A stretch of DNA of 64,000 bases from Sialis fuliginosa (GCA_961205875.1 OY540822.1:11844501-11908500); one strand, 5' to 3'; counted from the stretch's first letter, positions 49,021 through 62,474 are shown. The notes: generated by a model not told the origin, from the letters alone. Numbers and translations are program-made.

Positions 49021-49428
49021 CAGTTGTCCTTTTCAAATAGATGCTGTTATTGAAAAAACAAAAATAGCATTGAAAAGAAGAAAGTCTAATGGATATAAAT
49101 AAAATTTAATAAAATGTTAGTGCATCAATTTATTTTATTGATGAAAAATATGCTAAAATTATCGATAATTCTGTTAAAAATAATAGAAAAAACTGTTTAA
49201 ATAAATAAATATAGAGTTATAATCTCGTCAGTTTTCCGTATTTAATACGAAATCGCCTATAAGAAATGCCATACACTTTTCCTCTCGAAAAGAAGCACTT
49301 TTCGAGAGTAAAAGTCAAGATTATTCATTTTGGCGCACACGTAATTGCTTCTACAATTGCAGACTCTCCTCTTTTCAATGCAATTTTTTTTTTTTTTTCA
49401 ATAACTGTATCTATTTGAAAATGACACA
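49021..49428. mobile_element. Fold-back element with internal 11-bp hairpin
   Basis: Left arm 49021-49087 (TTTTCAAATAGATGCTGTTATTGAAA, GCATTGAAAAGAAGAAAGTCT) pairs with right arm 49361-49428. In the spacer, 49282-49292 (CTCTCGAAAAG) and 49298-49308 (CTTTTCGAGAG) form a perfect stem with a 5-base loop. Confidence 0.75.
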
Positions 49429-49976
49429 CTTTCCTGTGGAACATCCTGTATATACAATTTTTGTATAGACTGTGGTTATACCAAATCGATAAATCGCGTA
49501 AAATATGGTTATTCGATAAATTATTTATTTATTGTGGTAGGCAAAGTTTAGATGAACAATTTATTTATATTGTTATACCGGGTATTTTATTTAAAGACTT
49601 TCCTGTGGAATATTCCCGAAAAACGAAATTTCTGTTTGTCTTGCTGCATATCATAAAAAAAATGAAATTTTAGAAAACATTTTTCAGACAAAAGTTGTTT
49701 TCTTTTTTCTCGTTAATTACGAATCTGCAACAAAAAATATGGGTTTTGAAAAAGAAAAGTTAAACCTGAAACCCCATCAAGGTGCCCTTCTAAGGTTACC
49801 CTATAATATCAAAATTTAGCGCCCTCAAAACCTTGAAACTTTTATCTGAAAAACTTTTTCTGAAAATTCGTTATTTTGAAAATAATCCACTGGAAAGTCT
49901 TGAAATTAATTATACTCATTTTTACAAATAAACAATATATTTTTACATATTTTGTACTAGTAAATAAGGCACTGGC

Positions 49977-50420
49977 ACCAGTCTTGGATCATACCCCAGT
50001 GTTGGATTCTTGTTTAATTAAATGTATTAAATTATAAATATTTGTTGATATTTAATGACTGCCATTACTGAATCATAATCTATAGAAACTTTACTGTAAA
50101 ATAGCTTAATATGATGACAATCGGACAATTGATGTCAAAATGATGGACATTTAAACTAATTATTAGTGTAATTCATTTTAGTAATTACTCGTATATGCTT
50201 ATATTGTTTCAAATTTTACGATTCATTATTTTATTACTTTTGTGTAGTAGTATTTATCATTTTTTAATTACCATTACTGCTTTTACTTTATCCAATACTG
50301 TAGCATAACAAAATAAAAAACGATAATTTCAACTATATTTGATAACTTTAGTAATTAAATTGATTTAATAAAGAAGTACTCGTTTTATTAGTAATAAATA
50401 AAAATATCTGGTGCCAGTTC
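49977..50420. mobile_element. 'AGGTACTGGCACC' MITE, copy E
   Basis: TA|AGGCACTGGCACCAGTCTTGG at the left, preceding CATACCCCAGTGTTGGATTC. The right end TCTGGTGCCAGTTCTA is eroded. Confidence 0.75.
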
Positions 50421-51572
50421 TATTTTAATAAAACTTATAGAGAAATATTATATATTATTGTGGTTGTACATTGTATACCAAAAGGACAAAATACAAATAC
50501 TGTGCTTTAAAACAGTTTGTAATTAAAAATGAATAGGTTTTATTGCTTTTTGTGTTTTATATTTTTTCTGTAAAACATCCGTTAAAATAGTAGAATCAAA
50601 TTATTTTTATTTTTATACATTTTATTTTAAAACATCAATTGTATTTTATTAAAACGTATCTGATGATTTTATTAAAAAATATTATAATTTTTTAATGCGT
50701 AAATATACAAAAATTAGGTTGTAATTAAAAGAATTTTTTTTTTAATGTAAAGCCGCTAGTAATTAAAATAATAAAAAAACATGCAAGTGCAATGAATGTG
50801 AAGGTATATATTAAAGTTAAAACGAAGGTTTTAATCAATTTTAAACGGTTTCTTTTCGGTTGGGTTTTTTAATTTGATCTTAAAGTTAGCGATACTTACC
50901 CTTCTTATTTCTTTTCTAACTCCACCTGCTTTCCATTTTGAAAATTGTAGGTGGGAATAACCCTCGATGCATGCCAAAAGTTCAATTATTGATCAAAAGA
51001 ACGAGAACCTTTTAAAGTCAAACTTAAACGATAATTTTTTTTTGTTATGAGGAACAAAGTTTAATCTCTTTGATAAAATTGCTTATCCATATTTTTAATT
51101 ATAAATAAATAAAAGTATGTATTTTTAAAAGCGATGTTTATAAATAATAAATTACTCCTTTTTAAATAGACCACACAAAATTTGGATGCTCTGTAACCTA
51201 ATAAAAAATTAAAATGTTAATTTTGCAGTTAACCTTTTTGACTTTGATGTTTTCGCTTTTCTTTGACACGTCACTCAGCAGGAATAATATAATATTTTCT
51301 TAAACAGAGTGAAATCTTTATTTCAGGTGATTTTCTTCTATACGAAACTATATGAAATAACCTAACATAAATATGAAACTTTAGTAATTTACCATTTTCT
51401 TTACTGTACAAAGTAAATATTGAAAAAGATAATTAAATAACTTATATCATTCACATTAACTCATTTAACTCAATATTGTATCTCTTGGTTTCTAGGTGTA
51501 ATTAAATTAGTCAAATATCAATTTGTTAAAATTCGTGTTTTGTTTTTCTAAATTGATATTTGATTGGATATA

Positions 51573-51652
51573 TTAAATGTCATTTTGACGTTTTAAATGT
51601 CATTTTGGCGTTTTAAATGTCACTTTGACGTTTAAAATGTCATTTTGACAAA
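51573..51652. repeat. Four 20-bp tandem units TTAAATGTCATTTTGACGTT
   Basis: Four head-to-tail units from 51573, 51593, 51613 and 51633, with one or two changes each; the last is more diverged. Two further units occur at about 51989-52012 after a direct repeat of the preceding AATTGATATT...GGATATA segment. Confidence 0.85.
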
Positions 51653-51729
51653 TAAGTTGAATAGTTAATATGTCAGCTTGGCGCGATCGAGCAGACTCCA
51701 GTTTTTTTTTTAAATATAACTTCTATCCT

Positions 51730-54700
51730 AGTCCCATTTCAAAATCGTGTGTAAGGGAGAGGGGTGACATCCCAAAATATTTATTTTTTCATGATATCTC
51801 AAGAACGACACGTTACGTGAAAATTTTATAGAATATTTTTTGTAGAGCATTAAATTTCCTATAATATGGATCTACAACGTTTGTTGTAAAATATTCCCTT
51901 ACAAAGATTTATCTCAATTTATTTTAAAAATTCATGTTTTGTTTTTCTTAATTGATATTGCTTGGATATATAGTATTAAATGTCATTTTGACGTTTTAAA
52001 TGTCATTTTGACATTTGCATAAATTTAGATTTAGATTGAAATTTCCAAAAAATTAAAAATTATGAAAAAATAATCAGGTGCGTTTTAAGAAAAATTTCGA
52101 ACTAATATTTTTTAGTAAAATTGTATAAAAATTAAATGGTTAACCAATTCCAGGCAATTTATATAAATACTATCGGTTTTTATTTAAATTATTGAATAAT
52201 TAACTACCTTTGGTGAATTTAACACGAGGAAGCACTGTGCATTTACTTGGCAGATGTTTTTTATTTAGTATAGTTTTGAAATATATACTATATATTAATA
52301 ATGTACGATTATTTTACGAAAATAGCAAAATAGTTTAATTAGGTCAAATTTTGCTATCGTTCTATGTATGATAATTAATTTGGCCATTAAATAAAAATAT
52401 ATATAACATCGATAAACGATTATTATTTTTTGAATATAAAAGAAATTAATTTTCAGTTTTTCATTTCTGTAAAATTAACTAAAATCGTTAGAATTATCCA
52501 ATAATTTGATTTTGTTGACAAAACTACCTTCCGCAATTTCGTATTCTATGGCAACCTGGCCCGGTCGATTAAAGTATTCCAATTTGGAGCAAAATGACAC
52601 AAATATAATTATTGTGAATTTGATTTTTTATCAGAATATACAAGGTGTTTAAATACTAGGGTATATATATGTATATTCGGTTATATAAGACAAAAGTTAC
52701 CTTTAAGAGGGGATAGTTTAGTAATGTATTTACATCCCACAAAATTTCCATAGCCTAGTCTCGAAAAAAGTCGAAACTAACGTCGACTTTTGCATGTAGT
52801 AAAACAGTTTTCAAACTTTAAACTCATTTTTATCGAAACCACGTTTTTAAAAACTGTGGAAAACGTACCTTGACCATTTTCCATCCAATCGACTCGAAAT
52901 TTTAACTGTAACGTCTTTACAACGAAGTACTCATAATTTTTACGATTGGTTAACAATTACGGTTTTTATAAACAATTCCAGGTCGTTTTTTTCCGTCAAA
53001 AGAGCGATTTTTTGTTCAAAGTGGTGCGAAATTTGCAAAAATCGATATTTTAAAAATAATTGTTTGTATTTCGATGGGAAAACTCATGTAAATAACGAGA
53101 CATTTTTTTATTTTGTTTTGGATGCTGATCTATGGAAGTTCTGTTTTCCGCAGTGGAGTACATAATAAAAAAGATACACTGCGGCAACGCTAAAGTCATC
53201 ATTTTGTTTTATATTTCATTAAAAAATGTTTTGTATGTTTTAAGACATGTACAATAAACCCTCCAGATTTCATTTGATTGCTTTTTTATTATTCTAAAAA
53301 AAAATTATTAAAAAAAGTGACGATTAGATGCCACCTCTTAAAAAGGTAACCTTTGTCTCATTAACCGATTTTTTAACTTATGGTTTCCGAGATCCCCATA
53401 CTGTACTCTGGTATTTAGACAACTTGTATAAATCACATATAGATTTAAATAATATAGTATTTATTTAAAATATAGTTAATTGTATTAAAATTGTTTTCGC
53501 TTAAAGATGTTCGGGTAAAGTTTTTACTTAAAAAACAGACATTTCTTCAATATGTTACACATATAATAAATATTTGATAAAACTGTTATTATTATTTTTG
53601 GTTGAATTAACCCCGTGTTTACACACATTAAAAAAAATATTATCATAAAATGTACAATAAGCACTTTTTTACAATGCGTAAAATAAAAATAAAAATTCAA
53701 ATATAAATGTTGACAGATATGAATAAAAAAACAGTAATATTTAAGTACCACACATGCCATCTTTTATGATGGATATTTATCATTATTTCGTATGAGGAAG
53801 TATAAACAAAATACATAATTAATTGTTATTTGAACGTGACCTTTTCAACTTCTGTATATAAAAAGTTATTGAATATTAAATTGACAACAGAAGTAAAGAA
53901 AGAATTGAACTTCGTGGACTGAATACCTATGCATAATAACCTTTATAAAAATTGCCGTATTTTGTATAAATGATGTCGTTTAAATACCTTTAGGACTTAT
54001 TTTTTAACCCAGTATTTCCCACACGAATAATATATAAAAATTTACTATATTGAAATACTTGTTTTTATTATTATCATTTTATATTATTGAATATTTTTAA
54101 ATTTCAAGTAAATCCCATAAAATGTTTTTCCCATACAAACTTTTACACTCTCTTTTACTCCCGTAATGTTTGAATTTCGAAAAATTATTTCTTATTCGGT
54201 GTTTACGTCATAAAAGGAAGATACACCTGAAATTTTAGGTTTTTTGTATATAGATTACTGAAATATAATATCGAAATTTAAATTTGGTGGTGGAGGCACG
54301 AAATCTTGTAAATAAAAAATGCTATTGACTTCGTTGGGGTGCCAATTGAAGCGTCTTGACGTGAATATGATTTGAAAGAAAAGGTTTTTCGAAATTCAAC
54401 CCCTAAGAGGGTGAAAAGGAGTGTAAAATTTGTGTGGGTAAAAATATTTTTTTGAAACTTAGTATACATTTTCTACAATATAAATAATGAAACATGTATT
54501 TCAGTTTTTTTTTCTTTATACGTGCCATAGAAGAGGTGAAAACCACCCTCAAAATTTGAATTTTAAATGCTAATAAATACGTCTACTAATTCATGTTGAA
54601 TCTCATTGAAATTTTTCATATACATATAAAAACATCTGTCAAGTAAATGCACAGTGTTTCCTCGTGCTAAATTCACCAAAGGTAGTTAATTATTGAATAA

Positions 54701-55039
54701 TTTAAATAAAAACCGATAGTGTTTAGATAAATTGCCTGGAATTGGTTAACCATTTAATTTTTTGACAATTTCAATCTAAATCTAAAGTTATGCAAACATC
54801 AAAATGACATTTAATATGTCCAAGAAAATAATATCAATTTAGAAAAACAAAACACGATTTTTAAAAATAAATTGAGATATATCTTTGTAAGGGAATATTT
54901 TACAACAAACGTTTGAGACCCATATTATAGGAAATTTAATGCTCTACAAAAAATACTCTATACAATTTTCACGTAACATGTGTCGTTCTTGAGATATCTT
55001 GAAATTACACACGATTTTGATGATTTTTAAATGGGACCG
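51730..55039. repeat. 3.3-kb structure bounded by large inverted arms
   Basis: Left arm 51730-52260 and right arm 54631-55039 are inverted copies. Paired words include GTCCCATTT, AAAATCGTGTGTAA, GATATCTCAAGAACGACAC, TAGAGCATTAAATTTCCTAT, GGTTAACCAATTCCAGGCAATTTA and GGTAGTTAA/TTAACTACC. The left arm is about 120 bp longer because of internal duplication. The 2.4-kb interior holds another inverted-repeat element (52636-53432) and otherwise no coding frame of note. Confidence 0.85.
52636..53432. mobile_element. ~0.8-kb element with ~110-bp inverted arms
   Basis: Left TACAAGGTGTTTAAATACTAGG and GACAAAAGTTACCTTTAAGA; right CCAAAGG-type complement GGTAACCTTTGTC and CTGGTATTTAGACAACTTGTA. Lies inside the 51730-55039 structure. 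No transposase frame. Confidence 0.7.
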
Positions 55040-55852
55040 TCCTCAAGCCAGATCCAACCACCCGACTAAGTTTCTATAATATCAGTTCAGTGGTTCATGA
55101 GTTATGCGTGTGACAAGGATTCAGACGGATGGACAGACAGACAGATATGGAACGAAAATTATTTGTCTTGACGTGAAACGAAAAGATCAATTTAAAATTT
55201 TTAAATCGTAGAACATTTTTTTTGTCTCAATCTAAAACGATCACAAAGCTTTGCGTATCTTCGATATTGCGAGGAAGCAAAATTATTTAAAAATATATTA
55301 TACAACATAGAAGTCATGTATGGTTCTCCATACCGTTAATTAACAATCTAAAATTTAACTTTAAATCTATTAATTATCAGCAGGATTGGAGGTATGTAAC
55401 CCCTTAATTAAATAATATTGATTATTAAGCAAAATATTGTTTTTAGTATATCAGCGTTTCCATTTAAAACCCCATACTAAAACTAGTTCACAACGTATCA
55501 GAATTTCCCAGGCTTACGGTAACTAATCAAATATTTGAGTGAAAATAGATTAAAGCGTTTTCGCAACTCATTATAGCTAATCAACTCTGACCAGAGAATT
55601 ACACATAGTGCATCCTGAATAATTATCATTTACCAAACCTATTATGCACGAAACACGTTTAACCTATAACGTGTTTCATTTATACAGAGATGCACGTGTA
55701 TATTAATCTGCTATTAAATTAAATTCTCGGAAGCTAAAATTAACTACGCCACGTTCATAAAAATCGTTTTCAGGTCGTCTGAATATTAAACGCAACTGAA
55801 AAATATAATTATAGATTAAATAAGTATTTTCAAAAATATGCCAAAGAAAATA

Positions 55853-56640
55853 AGGTACTGGCACCAGTCTTGGATATGACCTCAGTAATGGCTATTTTTT
55901 AATTAAATATGTGTTGTTATTTGATTACTACCATTTCTGAATATTAATCTATATACATTTAACTGTCTTACAGCGTGATTTCATGTCAAAATGGTGGATA
56001 TTTAAACTGATTATTAGTATAATTTATTTATTAATTATCTATTAATTATCTTGAAAAATAGGCACTCTACGGAAAAAATGTTAATCAAAATTTAAACATT
56101 CCGCGGGGGAAATACATTAGTTAAAAAAAAATTGTCCCACACCCCCCTCTTTGTAGGTGGGGTGGGAGTAACTTTGGCTAAAAGTACGTACGATTTGACT
56201 GAAATATTCTGTTCGATTCATCATAGATGGCGCTGTAATGATTAAATTTTGATTATTAACATTTTTTCCGTAGAATGACTATTTTTCGAGGTATTTGATA
56301 GTTTCTAGTTAAAAAATACACCTGTATTATCATAGCAACTTCTTTACATTGTTTTAAATTTGACGATTCTTTCTTTTATATCTTTTGTATCGTAGTACTT
56401 ATCATTTTGTAATCATTAGCAAGTGTGCTCATTACTGGTTTTACCTTTGCCATTACTAGAGAAAAAACATGAACAAAATAAAAGTCTATAATTTAAAAAA
56501 ACAAACTATATTTGTTGACTTTGGTAGTTAAATTGATTAAATAAATAGTTACTTGTTTTATTAGTAACAAAAAACAAGCCCATTAATCCAAAAAAACCGA
56601 AAATTTGCTTTTATAGAGGCCATAACTGGTGCCTTTACCT
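55853..56640. mobile_element. 'AGGTACTGGCACC' MITE, copy F, with a nested insertion
   Basis: TA|AGGTACTGGCACCAGTCTTGG and CATAACTGGTGCCTTTACCT|TA enclose 788 bp. It exceeds the family length because a second element (56053-56287) sits inside. Confidence 0.85.
56053..56287. mobile_element. Fold-back element nested in copy F
   Basis: Inverted ends GAAAAATAGGCACTCTACGG, AAAAAATGTTAATCAAAATT and their complement at 56235-56287 (AATTTTGATTATTAACATTT, TTTCCGTAGAATGACTATTTTTC). 235 bp. Confidence 0.8.
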
Positions 56641-57475
56641 TATATATTAATATTATGTACCTATCTGCTATTAAATTAAATTCTCGGAAGCTAAAATTAA
56701 CTTAACTACGCCCCGTTCATAAAAATCGCTTTCAGGTCGTCTGAATATTAAACTGAAAAGTATAATTATGTATTAAACGAGTATTTTCAAAAATATGCCA
56801 AAGGAAATACTTGCAATTTGGTGATTGTTAAACGCGATTATATTTTTAAATAAGTTAATATATTTTGCAAACATGAAACATGAATTAAATTTAATTCAAA
56901 ATGGATAATACATTTATAACAAGATGTTCAAATGTCTACAAGCTTATCGTAGCTAATAAAATATTACCTAACATTTCTGAAAGGGTTAATTTTAAGGGTG
57001 GTTAGACATCAGATAAGAAAGGTCCTCCAATGAGAAAATGAATAGATAGGAACAATTCTACCATTCGAATTACACGTTTACAACATTATTCTAAAGACCG
57101 TATATTATATGTATATATATGTATGTATATCAATTAAGGGTACAGACAAACATATAGAAGAATGATATATACAGGATGAATAAATATAATGAAAATATAT
57201 TATACAGTCTATACTAGCGTTTTCCAAACTTACAACATATGCGTACTTCATTTTAGACATTGATTTTACCGGCATACCCAGCTTTCGACAATAGTAATTG
57301 GGGTGAGAAAGAAGATATGAAACATTCGTAAAAAAATATTTCCAAAGTAAATTATAAAAATGTTGTACCATTTTCACAATGTAATAAATACATTTTTATG
57401 TTTTTATAATGAAATAATTTATATTCTATCTTGAAGATAGAAACTCTAATATACCAACCCACACAAAGCTATTTG

Positions 57476-57937
57476 CTTTAAGAGCAAGTGTTTTTGGGGA
57501 TTGATGGGCTTCTTTTTTATAATTTTCATGAACTCGTGTTGCTAATAAAACAAGTACCTCTTTATTAAATCAATTTATGTAGTTACCAAGTTTGCAAATA
57601 TAGTTTGTTTTAAAAATTATAACCTTTTATTTTGATTATGGGGTTTGTCCAGTAATGGGCACCCAGTGATGGACACTTAATAATGATTACAAAATGATAA
57701 GTAATACGACACAAAAGTTATAAAATAAAGAATCGTAAAATGCAGATGCTATGATAATATAATAATTAATAAATAGATTACACTAATAATAAGTTTAAAT
57801 GTCCACCATTTTGACACCCATTGGCCAATTGTCATCAAATTATGTTTTTTATAGTTAAGTGTCTATAGATTATGATTCAGTAATGGCAGTATTCAAGCAT
57901 CAACAAATATTTCTAATTTAGTACATTTAATTAAGTT
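57476..57937. mobile_element. 'AGGTACTGGCACC' MITE, copy G, both termini lost
   Basis: Family-internal words only: GATTGATGGGCTTCTTTTTT, AACAAGTACCTCTTTATTAAATCAATTT, CACCCAGTGATGGACACTT and CACCCATTGGCCAATTGTCATCAAATTA. Confidence 0.7.
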
Positions 57938-58371
57938 TTTTTGCCATGAGCTATTATCTACAATGTTCTAAAATTTATTCTGATTCAAATTGCATTTATT
58001 TTAAAAATGATATTTGGGTGGGTTGATGCAGTTTTCAAATAAGGTCGTTGTGCTGAATTAAGTTAACTATTTTTATTGCTTAAAAAACAATACAAAATTG
58101 AAAAGAAACATTCATAACATTTTTCGCGTACCACGTGTTGGGAAACGCTGAATGTGAGTCTAAATTATTAAATTCATGAGAAAATGTTTTCTGTAACAAT
58201 TTCTTGGAAAAATATTTATCTTTATTGAGATATTGTTTTTGTATAATATACACATATTTATATATTTCTTATATATATTTATTCGTATTCATACTTGAGA
58301 TATATGAAACGTCTTTGAAGTAGCAACCTGTATTTTTAATATACCATTAGTAAGTACGTATTACATAATTT

Positions 58372-58406
58372 AAAAAAAACACTTGTCATCGACAAGTGTT
58401 TTTTTT
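58372..58406. repeat. Perfect 16-bp hairpin with 3-base loop
   Basis: AAAAAAAACACTTGTC, ATC, GACAAGTGTTTTTTTT. The stem is perfect and no flanking gene explains it. Confidence 0.85.
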
Positions 58407-58909
58407 TTCATTTATACGAATAATTATAATATTTTTTAGTTTATTTTATTTTATAATATTCGTTTCAGATAGGTAATTAGTAAAAAAAAACGTCAAAATC
58501 GTTGCTAATTTGTCGGATTTATACTCGAACATACATAAAAAAAATATATTGTCAAATTAAGAACCCTTTTTTGAAGTCGGTTAACAATCTAAATAAATAT
58601 AATATATGTTCAATATGGCGAATCCGAGATAGCGACGAAATTGGTCGCTGGTTAATGAAAAAACTGCACTATTTAAAAAATATCGATGACGCCATATCTT
58701 GAATAAATTAACTATAGAATCAATGTTTCTTACTTTTTATTCCACGTATATATACAGTATAATTTCGAATTCTCGACTTCAAATGTAACCCCTCTATTCG
58801 TATCACTAATAGGTCTTTTACACGAAACAAAATGAAATTTAGATATCTTATCTTATCTCGTGGAGTTATTATTTTTACGTAACAAATCTCAATTTTATAC
58901 ATTTAAATA

Positions 58910-59278
58910 AGTTACTGGCACTAGTTTTGGATCATATCCCAGACTGTAAAATAGCTTAATTTGATGACAATCGGCCAATGGGTGTAATCTATTTACTAAT
59001 TATTATATTATCATAGCATCGGCTTTACATTGTTTCTAATTTTACGATTCTTTGTTTTTTAACCTTTGTGTCGTATTACTTTTTGTAATCATCAGAAAGT
59101 GTCCGTCACTGGGTGCCTTACTGGGTTTACTTTATCCATTACTGGGGAAAACATAAACAAAATAAAAGGCTATAATTTAATAAAGAGGTACTTGATTTGT
59201 TAGTAACAAAAAGAAGCCCATCAATCAAAAAAACAGTATACCTTGTTCTTAAAGCGGCCAAGTCTGGTGCCAGTACCT
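58910..59278. mobile_element. 'AGGTACTGGCACC' MITE, copy H
   Basis: TA|AGTTACTGGCACTAGTTTTGG and CCAAGTCTGGTGCCAGTACCT|TA. 369 bp, internally deleted relative to copy I. Confidence 0.85.
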
Positions 59279-60373
59279 TAATTATAATAATTAAATGCAT
59301 ATATCCCAAGAAATTTAATCAACCCTATCGCATGTTGCATAGGTTTTAGTTAAAATAGCATTAAACAAATCTATTTACATAGATGCATTAACAAAAGTTA
59401 AAAATTTTAAAAAGTTGTTTTTCGCGTAATCCTAATGGACGTATGTTTAATTCGAAAATAAGTCCTATTACAGTGCAGTCTATGTCATGTAGTGCGCATT
59501 AGTCCAGTAATTCATTTTGCATATGTAAGATAAGCGTCAAAGTAGATTTAAATGTAAAATTGTCTAGTCTGGTACTTCCAGATAAGTGACAATTCCAATT
59601 ATACTGACATGTGAACTGAATTGAAACGTCCAGAACAATTATACACAGGAATAATTAGTTAAAGAATTTTCAAATACATAGGTACTGTATTACTAAATGC
59701 ATGTAAAATACGATAAAACTGATTCATTTAATTGGGATTAAATGTATTTGAAAGATAATTGATACAAATACAAATTTTGTAACGTACATATAATGAAGCC
59801 CCCACACAACGAACGTTTGAAGCCTACGTATACGTATGTAGAAGTCACTAATAAAATTATAAGAGAAAGCAAATATATAAATATATTACGAACTCATTGC
59901 GCTTATGTTTGTACGCGTAAACAGGTCGGGTTATGTATGTACTTTGAACATATGTTTAACAAAGATGGAATGGGGGCACCATATTTTCTTTCTCTTTCTA
60001 CCGATAGTTCGCGTTTTCGACTGCCTCACTTACTCTATGTTCCCACAGCGATCCAGCACATAATTTTCTTATGCAAAAGGTGTGGCCAGGTCTCAGGTTT
60101 TCAGGGTTTGTATACTCTTTCTCCGGGCTCCGGAGAAAAAAATTTCATCAAAAATAGCAGGGGGCGCAAAATTGATATAAGGATAAAAAAAATAAAAAAG
60201 GGTTTACAAAACTAAAATCTGGTTACCCTAATTACGGGGGTTCTCGACACCCAAGCCGTTCGTTATCGGGAGGTCCAAGTATATTTGCATTTTCAGATTG
60301 CAACTTATTGATATAATATTGAATATTAAAATTTATAAACTGCAAAGGAATAAGACAATCCTTATTTCATATA

Positions 60374-60938
60374 AGTTACTGGCACCAGTTATGGCCGCTA
60401 TAAGAGTAAGGCTTACTGTTTTTGTGATAAACGGGCTTCTTTTTTGTAATTATCATGAACTTATGTTACTGATAAAACAAGTAACTCTTTATTTAATCAA
60501 TTTAATTACCAAAGGCCGCAAATATAGTTTTTTTTTTTTAAATTACAGCCTTTTATTTTATTTATGTTTTTCTTCAGTAATGAATAAAATAAAACCAGTA
60601 ATGAATACTTGCTAATGATTACAAAATAAAAAGTACTACGACACAAAAGATATAAAAGAAAGAATCGTCAAATTTGAAACAATGTAAAGCAGTTGCTATG
60701 ATAATATAATAATTGATAAATAAAATATACTAATAATTAGTTTAAATGTCCGCCATTTTGACACCTATTGGCCGATTGTCATCAAATCAGGCTGTAAGAC
60801 AGTTAAATGTTTATATATGTACATAGATTAATATTCAGAAATGGTAGTAATCAAATATCAACAAATATTTCTAATTCAGTACATTTAATTAAAAAATTGC
60901 CATTACTGGGGTCATATCCAAGACTGATGCCAGTATCT
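60374..60938. mobile_element. 'AGGTACTGGCACC' MITE, copy I (near full length)
   Basis: TA|AGTTACTGGCACCAGTTATGG and CCAAGACTGATGCCAGTATCT|TA enclose 565 bp. Best reference copy for the family in this window. Internal TGGCCGATTGTCATCAAAT and AAACAATGTAAAGCAG words are shared with the other copies. Confidence 0.9.
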
Positions 60939-62143
60939 TATAATATTGAATATTAAAATTTATAAACTGCAATGGAGACAATGCTTGTTTCATATATATC
61001 GTAAACAATATTATCTTATACGAATATACTTTTAATCCAACTATATTATTGTTTCTCTTTAAAGCAATATTGTCAGATGGAAACAATGAATTCTCTGTTT
61101 ATATTATTCATTTCGAAGAACACATTTTCTCTTGCTTTAAATTAAAATAAAGAAAATAGGTTTTCGCTCAACTGTAATGTTCATTTTGTGTTATTTTTTT
61201 TTAATTGTGAATTCTCATTCTGTTTGTGTAAACAATTCTTAACGACTGTAGTTGCAGCATATTCAATGCATTTGAAATAAACGTACATTTCAGGTTAATA
61301 TAACAATTATGCAATATAACTGATTTGTATAAATTTTAATAATTATTTGTTGTGAATAATATACAATGTGTTTAGTTGTATTTACATTCAATTAATATTT
61401 TATTGTATTTGTTGAACATGAACTCAATTATAAAATCATTGCAATAACAATGCATCTAATTTTAGACATTGTTCCAGTGTTTATACTTAAGGCCCGGATT
61501 TTATGCGAATGCATATTTTCATATGCATTTGCATATTTCAGCAAATTTAAGACTTTTTGCATATTTTGATATGTGGCTGTTGTTTTTGCATATTTCTAAC
61601 AAGTAAATGTTCATTTAAGCATGCAAGCTTTAAGGCCTCTGCGGTGATCTTGATATGAATCTTAGTTTCTGTGTATATTAGTCGTTCGTGTACTGAAGAT
61701 GTTCAACGAAACGTTGATCGACAGAACAACCAAACTTACACGGCTTATATCCAGATTAAAAAATCAAACAGTACTAGGAATTAAATCGAGACATACTGGT
61801 AATAAAAAATATAAAATAATTACAATGATTATACAGTAATTGACAGGGAACAGCTTTTATCGATTTCGTTTAAAAATGTGAAATTTGATTGCTGCATCAC
61901 GAACTAGATTTTTTAATTCGCTACCATTATAACTATAACACATTTGCAGTAATATTTTTTCCAATGTGCTCATATATTTAATTTAAAAAAATGTTAATAT
62001 TACGTCTATAGTATTTCTGTATAAAGTTTAACAACTTATTACACATTTGTATTAGTGTCACAAGTAACAAAATTCAGTAATTTCAGTTATGTATGTCATA
62101 TCAGATGGAACAAACTTGAACAGTTGATATTTTAAGCAAAAAA

Positions 62144-62474
62144 GTTCTTATGAGCATGTATCCGGAAATTTTTAGTGAAGGAGCTACAGACCACCAAAGA
62201 TTTTATTTAAAATTAGTTTTTATTTAATATCAGGAAACCCATTGTGATACAGTATACAGTAATGAAATTTGATTATCGATTTAGTATTAATACATGTTGT
62301 AGATTTTCAGTATCAACCAATGATTATTTAGACCAGGGATGTTTGGGCTACAAAATTGTACTAATTTATCAAATTTCATTATTGGGTTTTTAAAATATTA
62401 ACTAATTTTAGGCAAAATCTTTGGGGGTCGATACCTCCCTCACGAAAAATTTCTGGACACATGTTCATATGAAC
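62144..62474. mobile_element. Element with ~85-bp inverted repeats
   Basis: Left GTTCTTATGAGCATGTATCCGGAAATTTTT and CCAAAGATTTT; right arm complement AAAATCTTTGG, AAAAATTTCTGGACACATGT, TCATATGAAC. No open frame of interest. Confidence 0.75.

Noticed and set aside
50880..50960. Minus-strand GTAAGTAT donor after a purine-rich stretch
   Set aside because: Looks like a good splice donor, but the upstream sequence has a stop right after the only ATG and no family match. At most an untranslated exon, not supportable.
59793..60215. Plus-strand 140-codon frame
   Set aside because: No domain recognised. The less AT-rich part (59960-60260) resembles repeat sequence more than an exon; composition alone explains the length.
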